A stretch of 13,238 bases of DNA from Dehalococcoidales bacterium (GCA_030640255.1 DAOWJS010000059.1:1-13238), one strand, 5' to 3'; counted from the first letter of the stretch, positions 1 to 6,891 are shown. Notes: generated by a model not told the origin, from the letters alone. Program-made: numbers and translations.

Positions 1-93
1 ATATCGCCCAATGGCAAACAAAGCTTACCGCTTTTAAGGGGGAAATCATAGTTTTTGAAGAAGTATAGTCTGCCTAAAGTCCCTTATTACCAC
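1..93. other. Unidentified upstream sequence, possible gene end
   Basis: The first 93 bases contain no complete gene. One plus-strand frame is open from base 3 to a TAG at 66-68 and would encode about 21 residues ending in VFEEV; another closes with TAA at 35-37. Neither tail matches a family I recognise, and in particular neither looks like ribosomal protein L31 or thymidine kinase. A terminator-like hairpin follows at 94-141, so a plus-strand gene probably ends here, but the frame cannot be settled from this fragment. Confidence 0.2.
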
Positions 94-141
94 AAAGCAA
101 GGGGCTACAGTTTATAAACGACCTTTACCCCCTTGTTTTTT
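94..141 (+). terminator. Intrinsic terminator of the upstream unit
   Basis: AAAGCAAGGGG (94-104) pairs with CCCCTTGTTTT (129-139) as an 11-bp stem with one G-U pair, followed by a T run ending at 141. The loop is about 24 bases and contains the small palindrome GTTTATAAAC (109-118). It would stop transcription arriving from the left just before the prfA promoter. The T run overlaps the first base of the prfA -35 box, so the two units are packed end to end. Confidence 0.55.
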
Positions 142-168
142 GAGCGCTAGCTAGGGCTGTGATATAAT
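140..168 (+). promoter_or_regulatory. Sigma-70-type promoter for prfA-prmC
   Basis: TTGAGC (140-145, 4 of 6 consensus bases) is separated by exactly 17 bases from a perfect TATAAT (163-168). Transcription would start near 175, giving a leader of only about 16 bases before the prfA ATG at 191. The leader holds a modest Shine-Dalgarno-like AAGGTAGG (172-179). The promoter lies directly after the upstream terminator. Confidence 0.75.
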
Positions 169-190
169 AACAAGGTAGGTAAAATAAACC

Positions 191-1261
191 ATGCTAGACC
201 AGGTAGAAAGAGTTGAGCAGCACTATCAGGAACTAGACCGCCAATTAGCCACGCCTGAGCTAACATCCGACCTTGAGCGATTGCAAGCCTTAGCTCAGGA
301 GAAAGCCGGTATTGAAGACCTGGTAACCAGGTACCGGGAATATAAAGCCACCGCCAGGTCACTGGAGGAAACCAGGGCGATGCTAGATGGTGAGCAGGAC
401 GAAGACATGGTGACTTTAGCCAAGCAAGAGATAGAAAGCCTCAAGTCGCGACTAGACCGTCTGCTTTTAGAGCTAAAACTTGCCCTGCTGCCTAAGGATG
501 CCAATGATGAAAGAGACATCATTATGGAAATCAGAGCCGGGGCTGGCGGCGATGAGGCGGCGTTGTTTGCCGCTGACCTCTTCCGCATGTATAGTCGGTA
601 TGCTCAATCTAAAGGCTGGGGAATAGACATTATTGACCGTAATGAAAGCGATATAGGCGGCTTGAAGGAAATCATATTTGAAATAAAAGGCAAAGGCGCT
701 TTCAGTCAACTCAAGTATGAAAGGGGGGTTCACCGGGTACAACGAGTGCCCACCACCGAATCTTCAGGTAGAATTCACACCTCAACCGCTACCGTAGCCG
801 TTCTCCCCGAGGCTGACGAGGTAGAGGTATCCATAAAGCCTGACGACCTGAGGATTGACATCTATCACAGCGGAGGCGCTGGGGGACAGCATGTAAATAA
901 GGTAGCTACCGCCGTCCGCATCACCCACTTGCCTACCGGCATAGTAACCATCTGCCAGGATGAACGCTCACAGCTTAGAAATAAGACCAAGGCGATGTCA
1001 GTGCTCCGAGCCCGACTCCTGGATATGGAGCAGCGCAAACAGGAAGAGAAAATAACCACGCAGCGTCGCTCCCAGATAGGCACTGGCGACCGTGCCGAAA
1101 AGATACGAACCTACAATTTCCCTCAAGACCGGGTTACTGACCACCGCATCGGTCTAACCCTCCGTAACCTGCCCCGAATCCTGGAAGGAGGGCTTGACGA
1201 GCTCATTGATGCCTTAGCCACCAGCGACCAGGCGAAACAGCTAGAGAAGCAACTGGCATGA
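191..1261 (+). CDS. prfA: Peptide chain release factor 1 (RF1)
   Basis: RF1 recognises UAA and UAG in the ribosomal A site and triggers hydrolysis of peptidyl-tRNA. The protein is 356 aa, the usual length. An N-terminal helical region (about 1-100) precedes the conserved block GAGGDEA (117-123). The codon-recognition PxT motif is P187-T188-T189 within VPTTESSGRIH, which marks RF1 as opposed to RF2 (SPF). The catalytic GGQ loop is at 231-233 in the context SGGAGGQHVNK. The ATG at 191 is preceded by AAGGTAGG and lies about 16 bases from the predicted transcription start; no better upstream start exists. The stop TGA overlaps the prmC start (ATGA, 4 bases), so the enzyme that methylates its GGQ glutamine is translationally coupled to it. 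No anomalies are visible, and identification is secure. Confidence 0.98.
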   Translation: MLDQVERVEQHYQELDRQLATPELTSDLERLQALAQEKAGIEDLVTRYREYKATARSLEETRAMLDGEQDEDMVTLAKQEIESLKSRLDRLLLELKLALLPKDANDERDIIMEIRAGAGGDEAALFAADLFRMYSRYAQSKGWGIDIIDRNESDIGGLKEIIFEIKGKGAFSQLKYERGVHRVQRVPTTESSGRIHTSTATVAVLPEADEVEVSIKPDDLRIDIYHSGGAGGQHVNKVATAVRITHLPTGIVTICQDERSQLRNKTKAMSVLRARLLDMEQRKQEEKITTQRRSQIGTGDRAEKIRTYNFPQDRVTDHRIGLTLRNLPRILEGGLDELIDALATSDQAKQLEKQLA

Positions 1262-2097
1262 CCCTAAAACAGGCGCTTAATCGCACCCGGGAAATCTTTG
1301 TGGCTAATAACATAGCAGATGCCCGCCTGGAGAGCGAGCTACTGCTAAGGCACACCCTAAATATAAGCCAGACTCAATTATATATAGACATCAACCAGGA
1401 ATTAAGCCCTGAACAAGAGAAGGCCTTCTGGCATCTGGTTAAACGCCGCCTTAATGGTGAGCCCACCGTCTACATAACCGGACATCGCGAGTTCTATGGA
1501 CTTGATTTCTATGTTGACCCCAACGTCCTCATCCCCCGACCGGAAAGCGAGTTACTGGTAGAAAAGGCTCTCAAACTGGCTCAACATCAACCTGGGGTTA
1601 CTATAGCCGAAATTGGTACCGGCTGTGGAGCAATTGCCATCAGCCTGGCACTAAACCTGCCCCAAGCTAAAATCTATGCTACCGATATATCAGCTCCTGC
1701 CCTCAAGGTTGCCCGAGCTAACTGCCAGAAGCACGGGGTGCTCAATAGAGTTCGTCTCCTGCTGGGTGATATGCTTGACTCTCTACCCCAGCCGGTTGAC
1801 CTGATAGTAGCCAATCTGCCCTATGTTAAGGAATCAGAACTGCTTGCCCAGTTTCCGGTGAGTTCTGAACCGAGGCTGGCATTAAACGGGGGCCCAGATG
1901 GACTGGAAAGGATACGCCAGCTATGTCGCCAATTAAATGGCAAGCTTCGCCCCGAGGGCTACCTGCTTCTGGAGATTGGGCAGGGGCAGGAAACAGCCGT
2001 GACCACCTTCTTATCCAACCTCCTCCCCTCAGCCGAGATAGAGGTCACCCCAGACTTGAGCGGCATAGACCGGGTGGTGAGCCTACACTTGACCTAA
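1258..2097 (+). CDS. prmC: Release factor glutamine methyltransferase PrmC/HemK
   Basis: PrmC is an S-adenosylmethionine-dependent N5-glutamine methyltransferase that modifies the GGQ motif of RF1 and RF2. The 279-aa protein has the family N-terminal helical domain (about 1-70), the YITGHREFYG block (72-81) and IPRPESELL (92-100), the SAM-binding motif EIGTGCGAIAIS (118-129), and the EPRLALNGGPDGL block (204-216). The substrate-binding motif, usually NPPY, reads NLPY (186-189) here, so the first proline is leucine; the second proline and the tyrosine remain. The start overlaps the prfA stop by ATGA, so translation is coupled and no separate Shine-Dalgarno is needed. Its TAA (2095-2097) overlaps the stop of the convergent EF-G-like gene. 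The name rests on both sequence blocks and position next to prfA. Confidence 0.95.
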   Translation: MTLKQALNRTREIFVANNIADARLESELLLRHTLNISQTQLYIDINQELSPEQEKAFWHLVKRRLNGEPTVYITGHREFYGLDFYVDPNVLIPRPESELLVEKALKLAQHQPGVTIAEIGTGCGAIAISLALNLPQAKIYATDISAPALKVARANCQKHGVLNRVRLLLGDMLDSLPQPVDLIVANLPYVKESELLAQFPVSSEPRLALNGGPDGLERIRQLCRQLNGKLRPEGYLLLEIGQGQETAVTTFLSNLLPSAEIEVTPDLSGIDRVVSLHLT

Positions 2098-4151
2098 GCC
2101 TTCTCCGCTTGCCTTTCGGCGATAATCTTCTGAGTAATGTTAGCCGGCACCTCCTCATAATGGCTAAAGTCTATCGTATAGCTACCCCTACCTTGAGTTA
2201 TTGACTTGAGGTCTATAGCGTAGCGTAAAATCTCAGCCAGCGGTGCTTGAGCCTCAATAACATTGCTCCCAGGCTCAGGGTTCATGCCCAGCACCTTGGC
2301 TCGCTTGGTATTAAGGTCGCCAATAATATCACCGGTAAAGTCCTCAGGAACCCTCACCTTAATATTCATTATCGGTTCGAGGAGGATGGGTTGCCCTTGA
2401 GATAATCCCTTCTTCAGCGCCTGGGCTCCAGCAATTTTGAAGCATATTTCCGAGGAATCAACCGGGTGAAAACTACCATCATACAGTGTTGTCTTTATAT
2501 CAACAACCGGGTATCCAGCCTGTGTCCCCTCTCGCATAGCTTCATTAATCCCCTTCTCTACCGCCGGAATATAATTCCTAGGGATGGCACCACCTACTAT
2601 GGCCTTAACAAACTCATAACCACTGCCCCGAGGTAAAGGCTCCAAATTCAGGAAGACATGCCCGTACTGACCATGCCCCCCGGTTTGTTTCTTATGCTTA
2701 TACTCAGCCTTGGCGGGTGCAGTAATTGTCTCTTTATATGGAACCTTTGGTGTTGCCAGCTCAACGCTGACACCGAATTTACGCTGCATCTTCTCGGCAG
2801 CCACTTCAAGATGAGTCTCGCCAAGCCCGGAGAGGATAGTTTCATTGGTATCAGCGTCCCTGCGCACCTGAAGCGTAGGGTCCTCCTCAGTTAGCCGGGA
2901 TAATGCTCCTCCCAGCTTATCCAGGTCAGCCTTGGTCTTGGGATGCACCGCCTCATTAAAAGCCGGTTCAGGGAATATGACGGGGGCGATCTTTATCGGC
3001 TTATCCCGACTACACAGTGTATCTCCGGTATTGGTTAAACTCAATTTGGCTACCGCCCCCATGTCCCCCGCCCCAAGCTGAGATACTGGCTCCTGGTTCT
3101 TACCTCTAAGAATAAATAGCTGACCGATGCGCTCCACCTCACCCCGGGTCACATTCCACACCTGAGAATTACTGTCAATAGCGCCGGTATAAACCCGAAA
3201 GTAGGTAAGTTTACCAACATATGGGTCAGCACTGGTCTTAAACACCAGAGCCGCCAAGGGAGCCTCCCGACTTGGCTCAATGGCTTCTTTAGCTGAATCA
3301 ATAGTAATAATTACTTCTCGTTCCTTGGGTGATGGTAAATAACTATAGGCGGCGTCCAGCAGCGAGGTAACCCCTATATTCCGGGTAGCTGAGCCAACTA
3401 AAACGGGCACAATCTTGCCGGTTACCACCCCCTCACGCAAGCCATTACTTAGCTCCTCCAGACTGAGCTCCTCGCCAGATAGATACTTCTCTAGTAACCT
3501 ATCATCAATTTCAGCCACCGCCTCTACCAGCTTCTCACCAAAAGAATCGGCTTGAGCTTGCAATGATGACGGTATCTCAGCCTCCTTCACCGGAGAACCG
3601 GTATAGCTTTTCATGGTCAGCAGGTCAATTATCCCCTGGAAATCACTTTGGGCACCTATAGGTAACTGCACCGGTATACATCTAGGGCTAAGCTTTGACT
3701 GAAGCTCCTTCACCGTTCGGTAGAAATCAGCATTCTCACGGTCCATCTTATTTACCAAGACAAGTCGAGGCAGGTTAGCTTCTTCACTATATGCCCACAC
3801 CTGTTCACTGCCAACTTCAACGCCGGAGGCAGCACATATTACAATTACTGCTCCTTCACTAACCCGTATCGCTGCCTTGACCTCACCAACAAAGTCAGAA
3901 TAACCCGGGGTATCAATAAGGTTAATCTTAGCCCCCTTCCACTCGCAGGGAAGCATGGTTAGGTTAAGGCTAATCTGGCGCTTTACCTCATCAGGGTCGT
4001 AATCGGAGGTAGTAGTCCCATCGTCAACCTTGCCTAATCGCTTAATGGCTCCAGCAGTAAGCAAAATTGCTTCTGAAGTTGATGTCTTGCCGGCGCCACA
4101 ATGGGACAGTAAAACCAGATTACGAATATTCTCCAGTCCATACTGCTGCAT
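2094..4151 (-). CDS. fusA2: Elongation factor G-like translational GTPase (FusA2 type)
   Basis: This 685-aa protein has all five EF-G domains: G domain (about 1-280), beta-barrel domain II (about 295-385), domain III (about 395-480, with EEDPTL and SGLGETHLEV), domain IV (about 490-600, with QTGGHGQYGHV) and domain V (about 600-685). GTPase motifs are visible: P-loop SHCGAGKT (16-23), DTPG (80-83) and NKMD (134-137). Two positions differ from canonical EF-G: the first P-loop residue is Ser, and switch II reads DTPGYSDF, with Tyr84 in place of the catalytic His. The same DTPGY form is typical of FusA2-type paralogues such as the mycobacterial one, for which GTP binding without ribosome-stimulated GTPase has been reported. 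The real translocase gene is therefore probably elsewhere and this protein's role is unknown. The ATG follows GCAGGTGG with suitable spacing and a good promoter. Alternative: the organism's only EF-G, judged unlikely. Confidence 0.9.
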   Translation of the reverse strand: MQQYGLENIRNLVLLSHCGAGKTSTSEAILLTAGAIKRLGKVDDGTTTSDYDPDEVKRQISLNLTMLPCEWKGAKINLIDTPGYSDFVGEVKAAIRVSEGAVIVICAASGVEVGSEQVWAYSEEANLPRLVLVNKMDRENADFYRTVKELQSKLSPRCIPVQLPIGAQSDFQGIIDLLTMKSYTGSPVKEAEIPSSLQAQADSFGEKLVEAVAEIDDRLLEKYLSGEELSLEELSNGLREGVVTGKIVPVLVGSATRNIGVTSLLDAAYSYLPSPKEREVIITIDSAKEAIEPSREAPLAALVFKTSADPYVGKLTYFRVYTGAIDSNSQVWNVTRGEVERIGQLFILRGKNQEPVSQLGAGDMGAVAKLSLTNTGDTLCSRDKPIKIAPVIFPEPAFNEAVHPKTKADLDKLGGALSRLTEEDPTLQVRRDADTNETILSGLGETHLEVAAEKMQRKFGVSVELATPKVPYKETITAPAKAEYKHKKQTGGHGQYGHVFLNLEPLPRGSGYEFVKAIVGGAIPRNYIPAVEKGINEAMREGTQAGYPVVDIKTTLYDGSFHPVDSSEICFKIAGAQALKKGLSQGQPILLEPIMNIKVRVPEDFTGDIIGDLNTKRAKVLGMNPEPGSNVIEAQAPLAEILRYAIDLKSITQGRGSYTIDFSHYEEVPANITQKIIAERQAEKA

Positions 4152-4182
4152 TTAATCCACCTGCTCTCTAGATTTCTCTGAT

Positions 4183-4211
4183 ATTATAACCATAGTTGGC
4201 AGATACGGCAA
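4183..4211 (-). promoter_or_regulatory. Promoter of the EF-G-like gene
   Basis: Read on the minus strand, TTGCCG (4211-4206, 4 of 6) is followed after 17 bases by a perfect TATAAT (4188-4183). Transcription would start near 4176, leaving a leader of about 25 bases with the Shine-Dalgarno AGGTGG (4162-4157) in front of the ATG at 4151. Confidence 0.75.
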
Positions 4212-4481
4212 GTATCATAAGGGACGGCACGGTGCCCTCGCCTTTGGGGTATTAACAATTACGCAAACAAGGATAAAGTAAAATTCTAATGTGTGAAACA
4301 ACCTAAAATGACATGATTCGATACTGGTTTAGAAGACTGACGGGATGAAACAAGGGCACTAGAGCCGCTTCCTTGAGTGATGGCGGAAATATTAATTAGC
4401 TGAGCTGGTTTTATCAAGAGCCTATATCAAGAGTGTTTAGCAACCTATCCCCCTGGCCCCCTTCCCTTACTAAAAGATTGT
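4212..4481. other. Gene-free intergenic stretch
   Basis: No open frame of coding character, RNA gene or clear promoter is visible on either strand. The only regular structure is the short palindrome GGCACGGTGCC (4226-4236) and a C-rich run at 4447-4467 that leads into the hairpin cluster. Confidence 0.5.
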
Positions 4482-4732
4482 TTAACAACCCCTCACCCTT
4501 TATCCCTCTCCCCTTCATAAGGGGAGAGGGAAGAGAAATTCTTAAAGGGGCTTCGCCCCTTTAAATCCCTTTGCTAAAAACTCTTCCCCCTCTCCTTTGA
4601 AAAGAGTAAATACTAAAGGGGAGTCAAAGAGGGGCAAAGCCCCTCTTAATATAGAAAGCTCCCCCTCCCTTGATAAGGGAGGGGGATACAGGGGGAGGGT
4701 TACAAATAAGAAATCTAAAGGGGGTGAGGTTA
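4482..4732. repeat. Cluster of GC-rich perfect hairpins, MITE-like palindromic element
   Basis: Four perfect hairpins with 3-base loops lie within 200 bases: A, TCCCTCTCCCCTT (4503-4515) with 4519-4531, 13 bp; B, TTAAAGGGGC (4542-4551) with 4555-4564, 10 bp; C, AAGAGGGGC (4627-4635) with 4639-4647, 9 bp; D, TCCCCCTCCCTT (4660-4671) with 4675-4686, 12 bp. A degraded fifth pairs CTCCTTT (4592-4598) with AAAGGGGAG (4615-4623). The outer edges are themselves inverted: AACCCCTCACCCTTTA (4487-4502) matches the complement of TAAAGGGGGTGAGGTT (4716-4731). The whole therefore reads as a degenerate large palindrome built of related modules. No coding frame on either strand has protein-like composition; open frames here only translate the repeats. 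It could be a dispersed non-autonomous element, a structured RNA, or both. It has no spacer regularity of a CRISPR array. Confidence 0.8.
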
Positions 4733-5012
4733 CTTCCCAAATAGGCGCTTCCACGCAGTTCTTAGACTTATCGAGAGTGAGAGCATACGTAGTAAACCCG
4801 AACTTTATAGACCCTAGTCTTGGGATGAATCATCTCTAAAGTTTAATTGTTGGCACTAGGGAAGTCCCCCCACACCAATACTTTCCACACAGATTGACAG
4901 TAAGGCCTTATTGAACTACGATTTATGTTGACAGCAATTAAGGTCGACTTGGCATGAAGGTTAATTGTCTTAAAGAGCGATACCATATGTACGGGGCAGC
5001 TGTTCTCTTGCC
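4733..5012. other. Intergenic stretch before the PEBP gene
   Basis: No gene is visible. An inverted repeat CCCTAGT (4812-4818) / ACTAGGG (4855-4861) encloses 36 bases, which is weak. Two perfect TTGACA hexamers occur at 4894-4899 and 4928-4933; only the first has a plausible -10 partner. Confidence 0.5.
4894..4922 (+). promoter_or_regulatory. Possible promoter for the PEBP gene
   Basis: A perfect TTGACA (4894-4899) is followed after 17 bases by TACGAT (4917-4922, 4 of 6). Transcription would start near 4929, leaving a leader of about 84 bases to the GTG at 5013 or about 153 to the ATG at 5082. A second TTGACA at 4928-4933 has no convincing -10. Support is sequence only. Confidence 0.4.
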
Positions 5013-5543
5013 GTGCTCTGCCTTGTTGTCATGTTGTTGGTAGGTTGTCCATCTAGAGCTCAACTACCGAAGGAGGAAGAAATGGTATTATCCGTATCAA
5101 GCCCAACGTTTCAGGAGGGAGATAGAATACCCAGTAAGTATACCTGTCAGGGGCAGGATATATCGCCAGCGCTTGCGTGGAGTGAACCACCTGCGGGGAC
5201 TCAGTCCTTCGCGCTTGTAATGGATGACCCGGATGCCCCTGGTGGTGTGTTCACACACTGGGTCATATTCAACATCTCATCTGATAGCCGAGAGTTGTCC
5301 GAGGCCGTGCTTGCTCAAGCTGAGCTGCCCACCGGTGCCCTACAGGGGAAGAGTGACTTTGGGAGAATCGGCTATGGTGGCCCTTGTCCTCCACCCGGAC
5401 GTCCTCATCGATATCGGTTCACCCTTTACGCATTGGGTCAAGCATTGGGCCTAAAGGCGGGTGCATCTAAGAAGCAGGTTCTTGATGCTATGCAGGGACA
5501 CATCCTTGCCCAGGGTCAGCTCACGGGCACATACCAGCGCTAA
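5013..5543 (+). CDS. PEBP/YbhB family phosphatidylethanolamine-binding-like protein, possible lipoprotein
   Basis: The core matches the bacterial PEBP family (YbhB/YbcL, Raf-kinase-inhibitor-like). From the GTG at 5013 (176 aa): SPTFQEG (30-36), IPSKYTCQG (39-47), the ligand-pocket motif MDDPDAPGG (70-78) with THW (81-83), and GPCPPPGRPHRYRF (123-136). Biochemical roles of bacterial members are poorly known; anion or phospholipid-head binding is the family expectation. The start is uncertain. The GTG gives a hydrophobic stretch ending in the lipobox LVGC (9-12), which predicts a lipid-anchored exported protein, but there is no charged n-region and no good Shine-Dalgarno. An in-frame ATG at 5082 (residue 24) has a strong AAGGAGG 5 bases upstream and yields a 153-aa protein of classical cytosolic YbhB length. 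Both forms may be made. It appears monocistronic. Confidence 0.85.
   Translation: MLCLVVMLLVGCPSRAQLPKEEEMVLSVSSPTFQEGDRIPSKYTCQGQDISPALAWSEPPAGTQSFALVMDDPDAPGGVFTHWVIFNISSDSRELSEAVLAQAELPTGALQGKSDFGRIGYGGPCPPPGRPHRYRFTLYALGQALGLKAGASKKQVLDAMQGHILAQGQLTGTYQR
5070..5084 (+). promoter_or_regulatory. Strong ribosome binding site with internal ATG in the PEBP gene
   Basis: AAGGAGG (5070-5076) lies five bases upstream of an in-frame ATG (5082-5084). The same bases encode K-E-E-E just after the lipoprotein signal, so the match could be a by-product of an acidic-lysine linker. If used, it produces the PEBP domain without its membrane anchor. Confidence 0.55.
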
Positions 5544-5722
5544 TTTGTTGGGTTTCACTGCGAGCCATTGAGCAGAGGGGCAAAGTTTAGCCTCTTATGA
5601 GCGAAATAACATTCTGGCTGATTGTTACCTTGTTATCATCAATAAGCTAGGACTAATTTACTACCTCTAAAAGTGACTAATGGGTGATTCAAAACCGGGC
5701 TGCCCAGGTGTAGATTATTGCT

Positions 5723-6283
5723 ATGAGGGCATCTTGGTTCATAGTTATCTTATTTTGTCTGCTTGGTTCCAGTGTAGCCAATGTTCTGGGGGATAACCAG
5801 CCAGATAGCCACATCCCGGCTAGTCATCCCCAGCTTGAGACCTCCTATGCTGAGGTACCCGCTGTGGCTCCTAATGATGGCAATTATATTAGTTACCGCA
5901 CTGAATATATTGATAGGATTGCTCATGAGCCATTCACAGCTCAAAAGGAAATTATTGTTGAGAAGCTCGTTGAGAAGCCTATAGAATTGAGAGAGTTTGT
6001 TTCCCTTCAAGAACTCGTGGACTGGCTTGAGCAAGATGAGACTGATGCCACTCTCTATTTCACAGTCAAGGTAGATTTATCCAATCTAGACTCAAAGTAT
6101 GACTGTGATGACTTTGCTTACCACTTACAAAAGAGTGCTCTAGCCGATGGATACCTTATGTCAACGGAGATAATCATTAAAGAGAAAGAGCAGCACATGA
6201 TAAATAGTACCAGCATAGGTAACAATATCTACTTTATTGAACCACAGACAGATGAGGTATGGCTCGGGGCTTACAGGGATTAG
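5723..6283 (+). CDS. Secreted protein with transglutaminase-like Cys-His-Glu pattern
   Basis: This 186-aa protein begins with a clear signal peptide (MRAS, then a hydrophobic core to about residue 18; cleavage probably after SVA at 17-19 or VLG at 21-23). A spacer region (24-85) precedes the helical segment EFVSLQELVDWLEQD (91-105). The C-terminal part contains DCDDFAYHLQ (127-136) with Cys128, then QHMIN (157-161) with His158, then YFIEPQTDEVW (170-180) with Glu173. Cys in DCDDFA, a later His before Asn, and an acidic residue in an EPQT turn is the arrangement of small transglutaminase-like or papain-fold cysteine peptidases, so an extracellular cysteine hydrolase is my inference. The start is the ATG at 5723, with a weak AGGTG (5706-5710) upstream. 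I do not know a named family. The partner or substrate cannot be told; the neighbouring PEBP gene lies 179 bases upstream and is probably separate. Confidence 0.65.
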   Translation: MRASWFIVILFCLLGSSVANVLGDNQPDSHIPASHPQLETSYAEVPAVAPNDGNYISYRTEYIDRIAHEPFTAQKEIIVEKLVEKPIELREFVSLQELVDWLEQDETDATLYFTVKVDLSNLDSKYDCDDFAYHLQKSALADGYLMSTEIIIKEKEQHMINSTSIGNNIYFIEPQTDEVWLGAYRD

Positions 6284-6448
6284 GATGAAGATGACCTTTT
6301 AAATGCTTCGCACCCCTCTACAAAGGACTTGAGGAAGCTCCTGCCTCTCCTTCATTTAGCTTCTCCTGTTGGTTTCTACCCCTTCCTAATATGGCGTGGT
6401 TTCACTGCCAAGCTTACATAGCGCCGTTTTCCCACCTCGACTTAACTA
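6284..6448. other. Intergenic stretch without recognised features
   Basis: Between the secreted-protein gene and the next promoter I see no coding frame, no hairpin followed by a T run, and no clear regulatory site on either strand. Confidence 0.4.
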
Positions 6449-6479
6449 TTGACAAACCACCTAATGGGTATAGTACAAT
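6449..6479 (+). promoter_or_regulatory. Promoter of the HTH_45 gene
   Basis: A perfect TTGACA (6449-6454) is followed by TACAAT (6474-6479, 5 of 6) with a 19-base spacer. TATAGT (6469-6474) is an alternative -10 but only 14 bases away. Transcription would begin near 6486, about 28 bases before the ATG at 6514. Confidence 0.6.
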
Positions 6480-6513
6480 TTAGCTAGGTAATAAGTAGGG
6501 GGTGGGGTCAGGG

Positions 6514-6795
6514 ATGAAGGTAAATCAGCGACGTTCTAATATTGAGATAATTGCTGATATGTTGAAGTTTGGCGAAAATGGCGCAGGTAAGACCAAGATC
6601 ATGTATGGTGCCAATTTGAGTTATAGCCAGATACAGAAATACCTTGGTTTTCTAGTGAGTCAGGGCTTTATTGACAAGATGGAGGTGGGTAATCCGGCAG
6701 TGACCTATAAGGTGACCGATAGCGGTCTAAAGTTACTTAATACCATAAACAGCACAATAGAAATGCTCGGCCTGAATGATGACGACGGATTTTAA
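6514..6795 (+). CDS. HTH_45-type winged-helix DNA-binding protein
   Basis: The 93-aa product matches the small archaeal-style winged-helix family HTH_45 (PF14947). RRSNIEIIADML (6-17) is helix 1; the hallmark KTKIMYGANLSYSQIQKYLGFL (26-47) covers the helix-turn-helix; the wing follows in GFIDKME...YKVTDSGLKLL (51-75), and a short acidic tail ends the protein. The frame is open to a GTG at 6502, but the ATG at 6514 is preferred because the G-rich Shine-Dalgarno GGGGGTGGGG (6498-6507) sits seven bases upstream. It is expected to bind DNA as a dimer and regulate transcription; targets are unknown, its own promoter or the downstream genes being likely. The family is abundant in archaea and also occurs in some Chloroflexota, so ancient transfer is plausible. 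Confidence 0.8.
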   Translation: MKVNQRRSNIEIIADMLKFGENGAGKTKIMYGANLSYSQIQKYLGFLVSQGFIDKMEVGNPAVTYKVTDSGLKLLNTINSTIEMLGLNDDDGF

Positions 6796-6815
6796 CGGTT
6801 TAAGAGCTGTGGTTT

Positions 6816-6860
6816 AAGGAGGTAACCTGAGGGCAATGGAGCCTTCAGGTTATTCTATAT
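6816..6860 (+). terminator. Hairpin after the HTH_45 gene, weak terminator or attenuator
   Basis: TAACCTGAGGGC (6823-6834) pairs with GCCTTCAGGTTA (6841-6852), 12 bp with one G-U pair and a 6-base loop, followed by the U-rich but interrupted tract TTCTATATTCT. An orphan strong Shine-Dalgarno AAGGAGGT (6816-6823) abuts the stem, and an ATG (6836-6838) lies in the loop, opening a 9-codon frame (MEPSGYSIF, stop 6863-6865). It could terminate most transcripts, or act as a leader-controlled attenuator for the gene at 6892. Confidence 0.45.
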
Positions 6861-6891
6861 TCTAGATTACCAGTGACGGAAGGGGTATAGC

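Noticed and set aside
4482..4732. CRISPR-like array
   Set aside because: Repeats are palindromic modules of different length in inverted order, without constant spacers, and no cas gene is near.
4542..4839. Open frames of 70 and 80 residues on the two strands over the hairpin cluster
   Set aside because: They translate the GC-rich inverted repeats, have low-complexity sequence, and lack convincing start sites.
5565..5600. Hairpin AGAGG/CCTCT after the PEBP gene as a terminator
   Set aside because: Only about five pairs with a long loop and no T run follow, so it is not supported.
5551..6408. The 11-mer GGTTTCACTGC occurring at 5551 and 6398
   Set aside because: Several 11-mer matches are expected by chance in 13 kb and no longer similarity surrounds either copy.
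6568..6591. Perfect Walker A-like string GENGAGKT in the 93-aa HTH_45 protein
   Set aside because: The family hallmark KTxIMYxANLSY starts in this string, the protein is too small for a P-loop NTPase and has no Walker B, so the match is chance.
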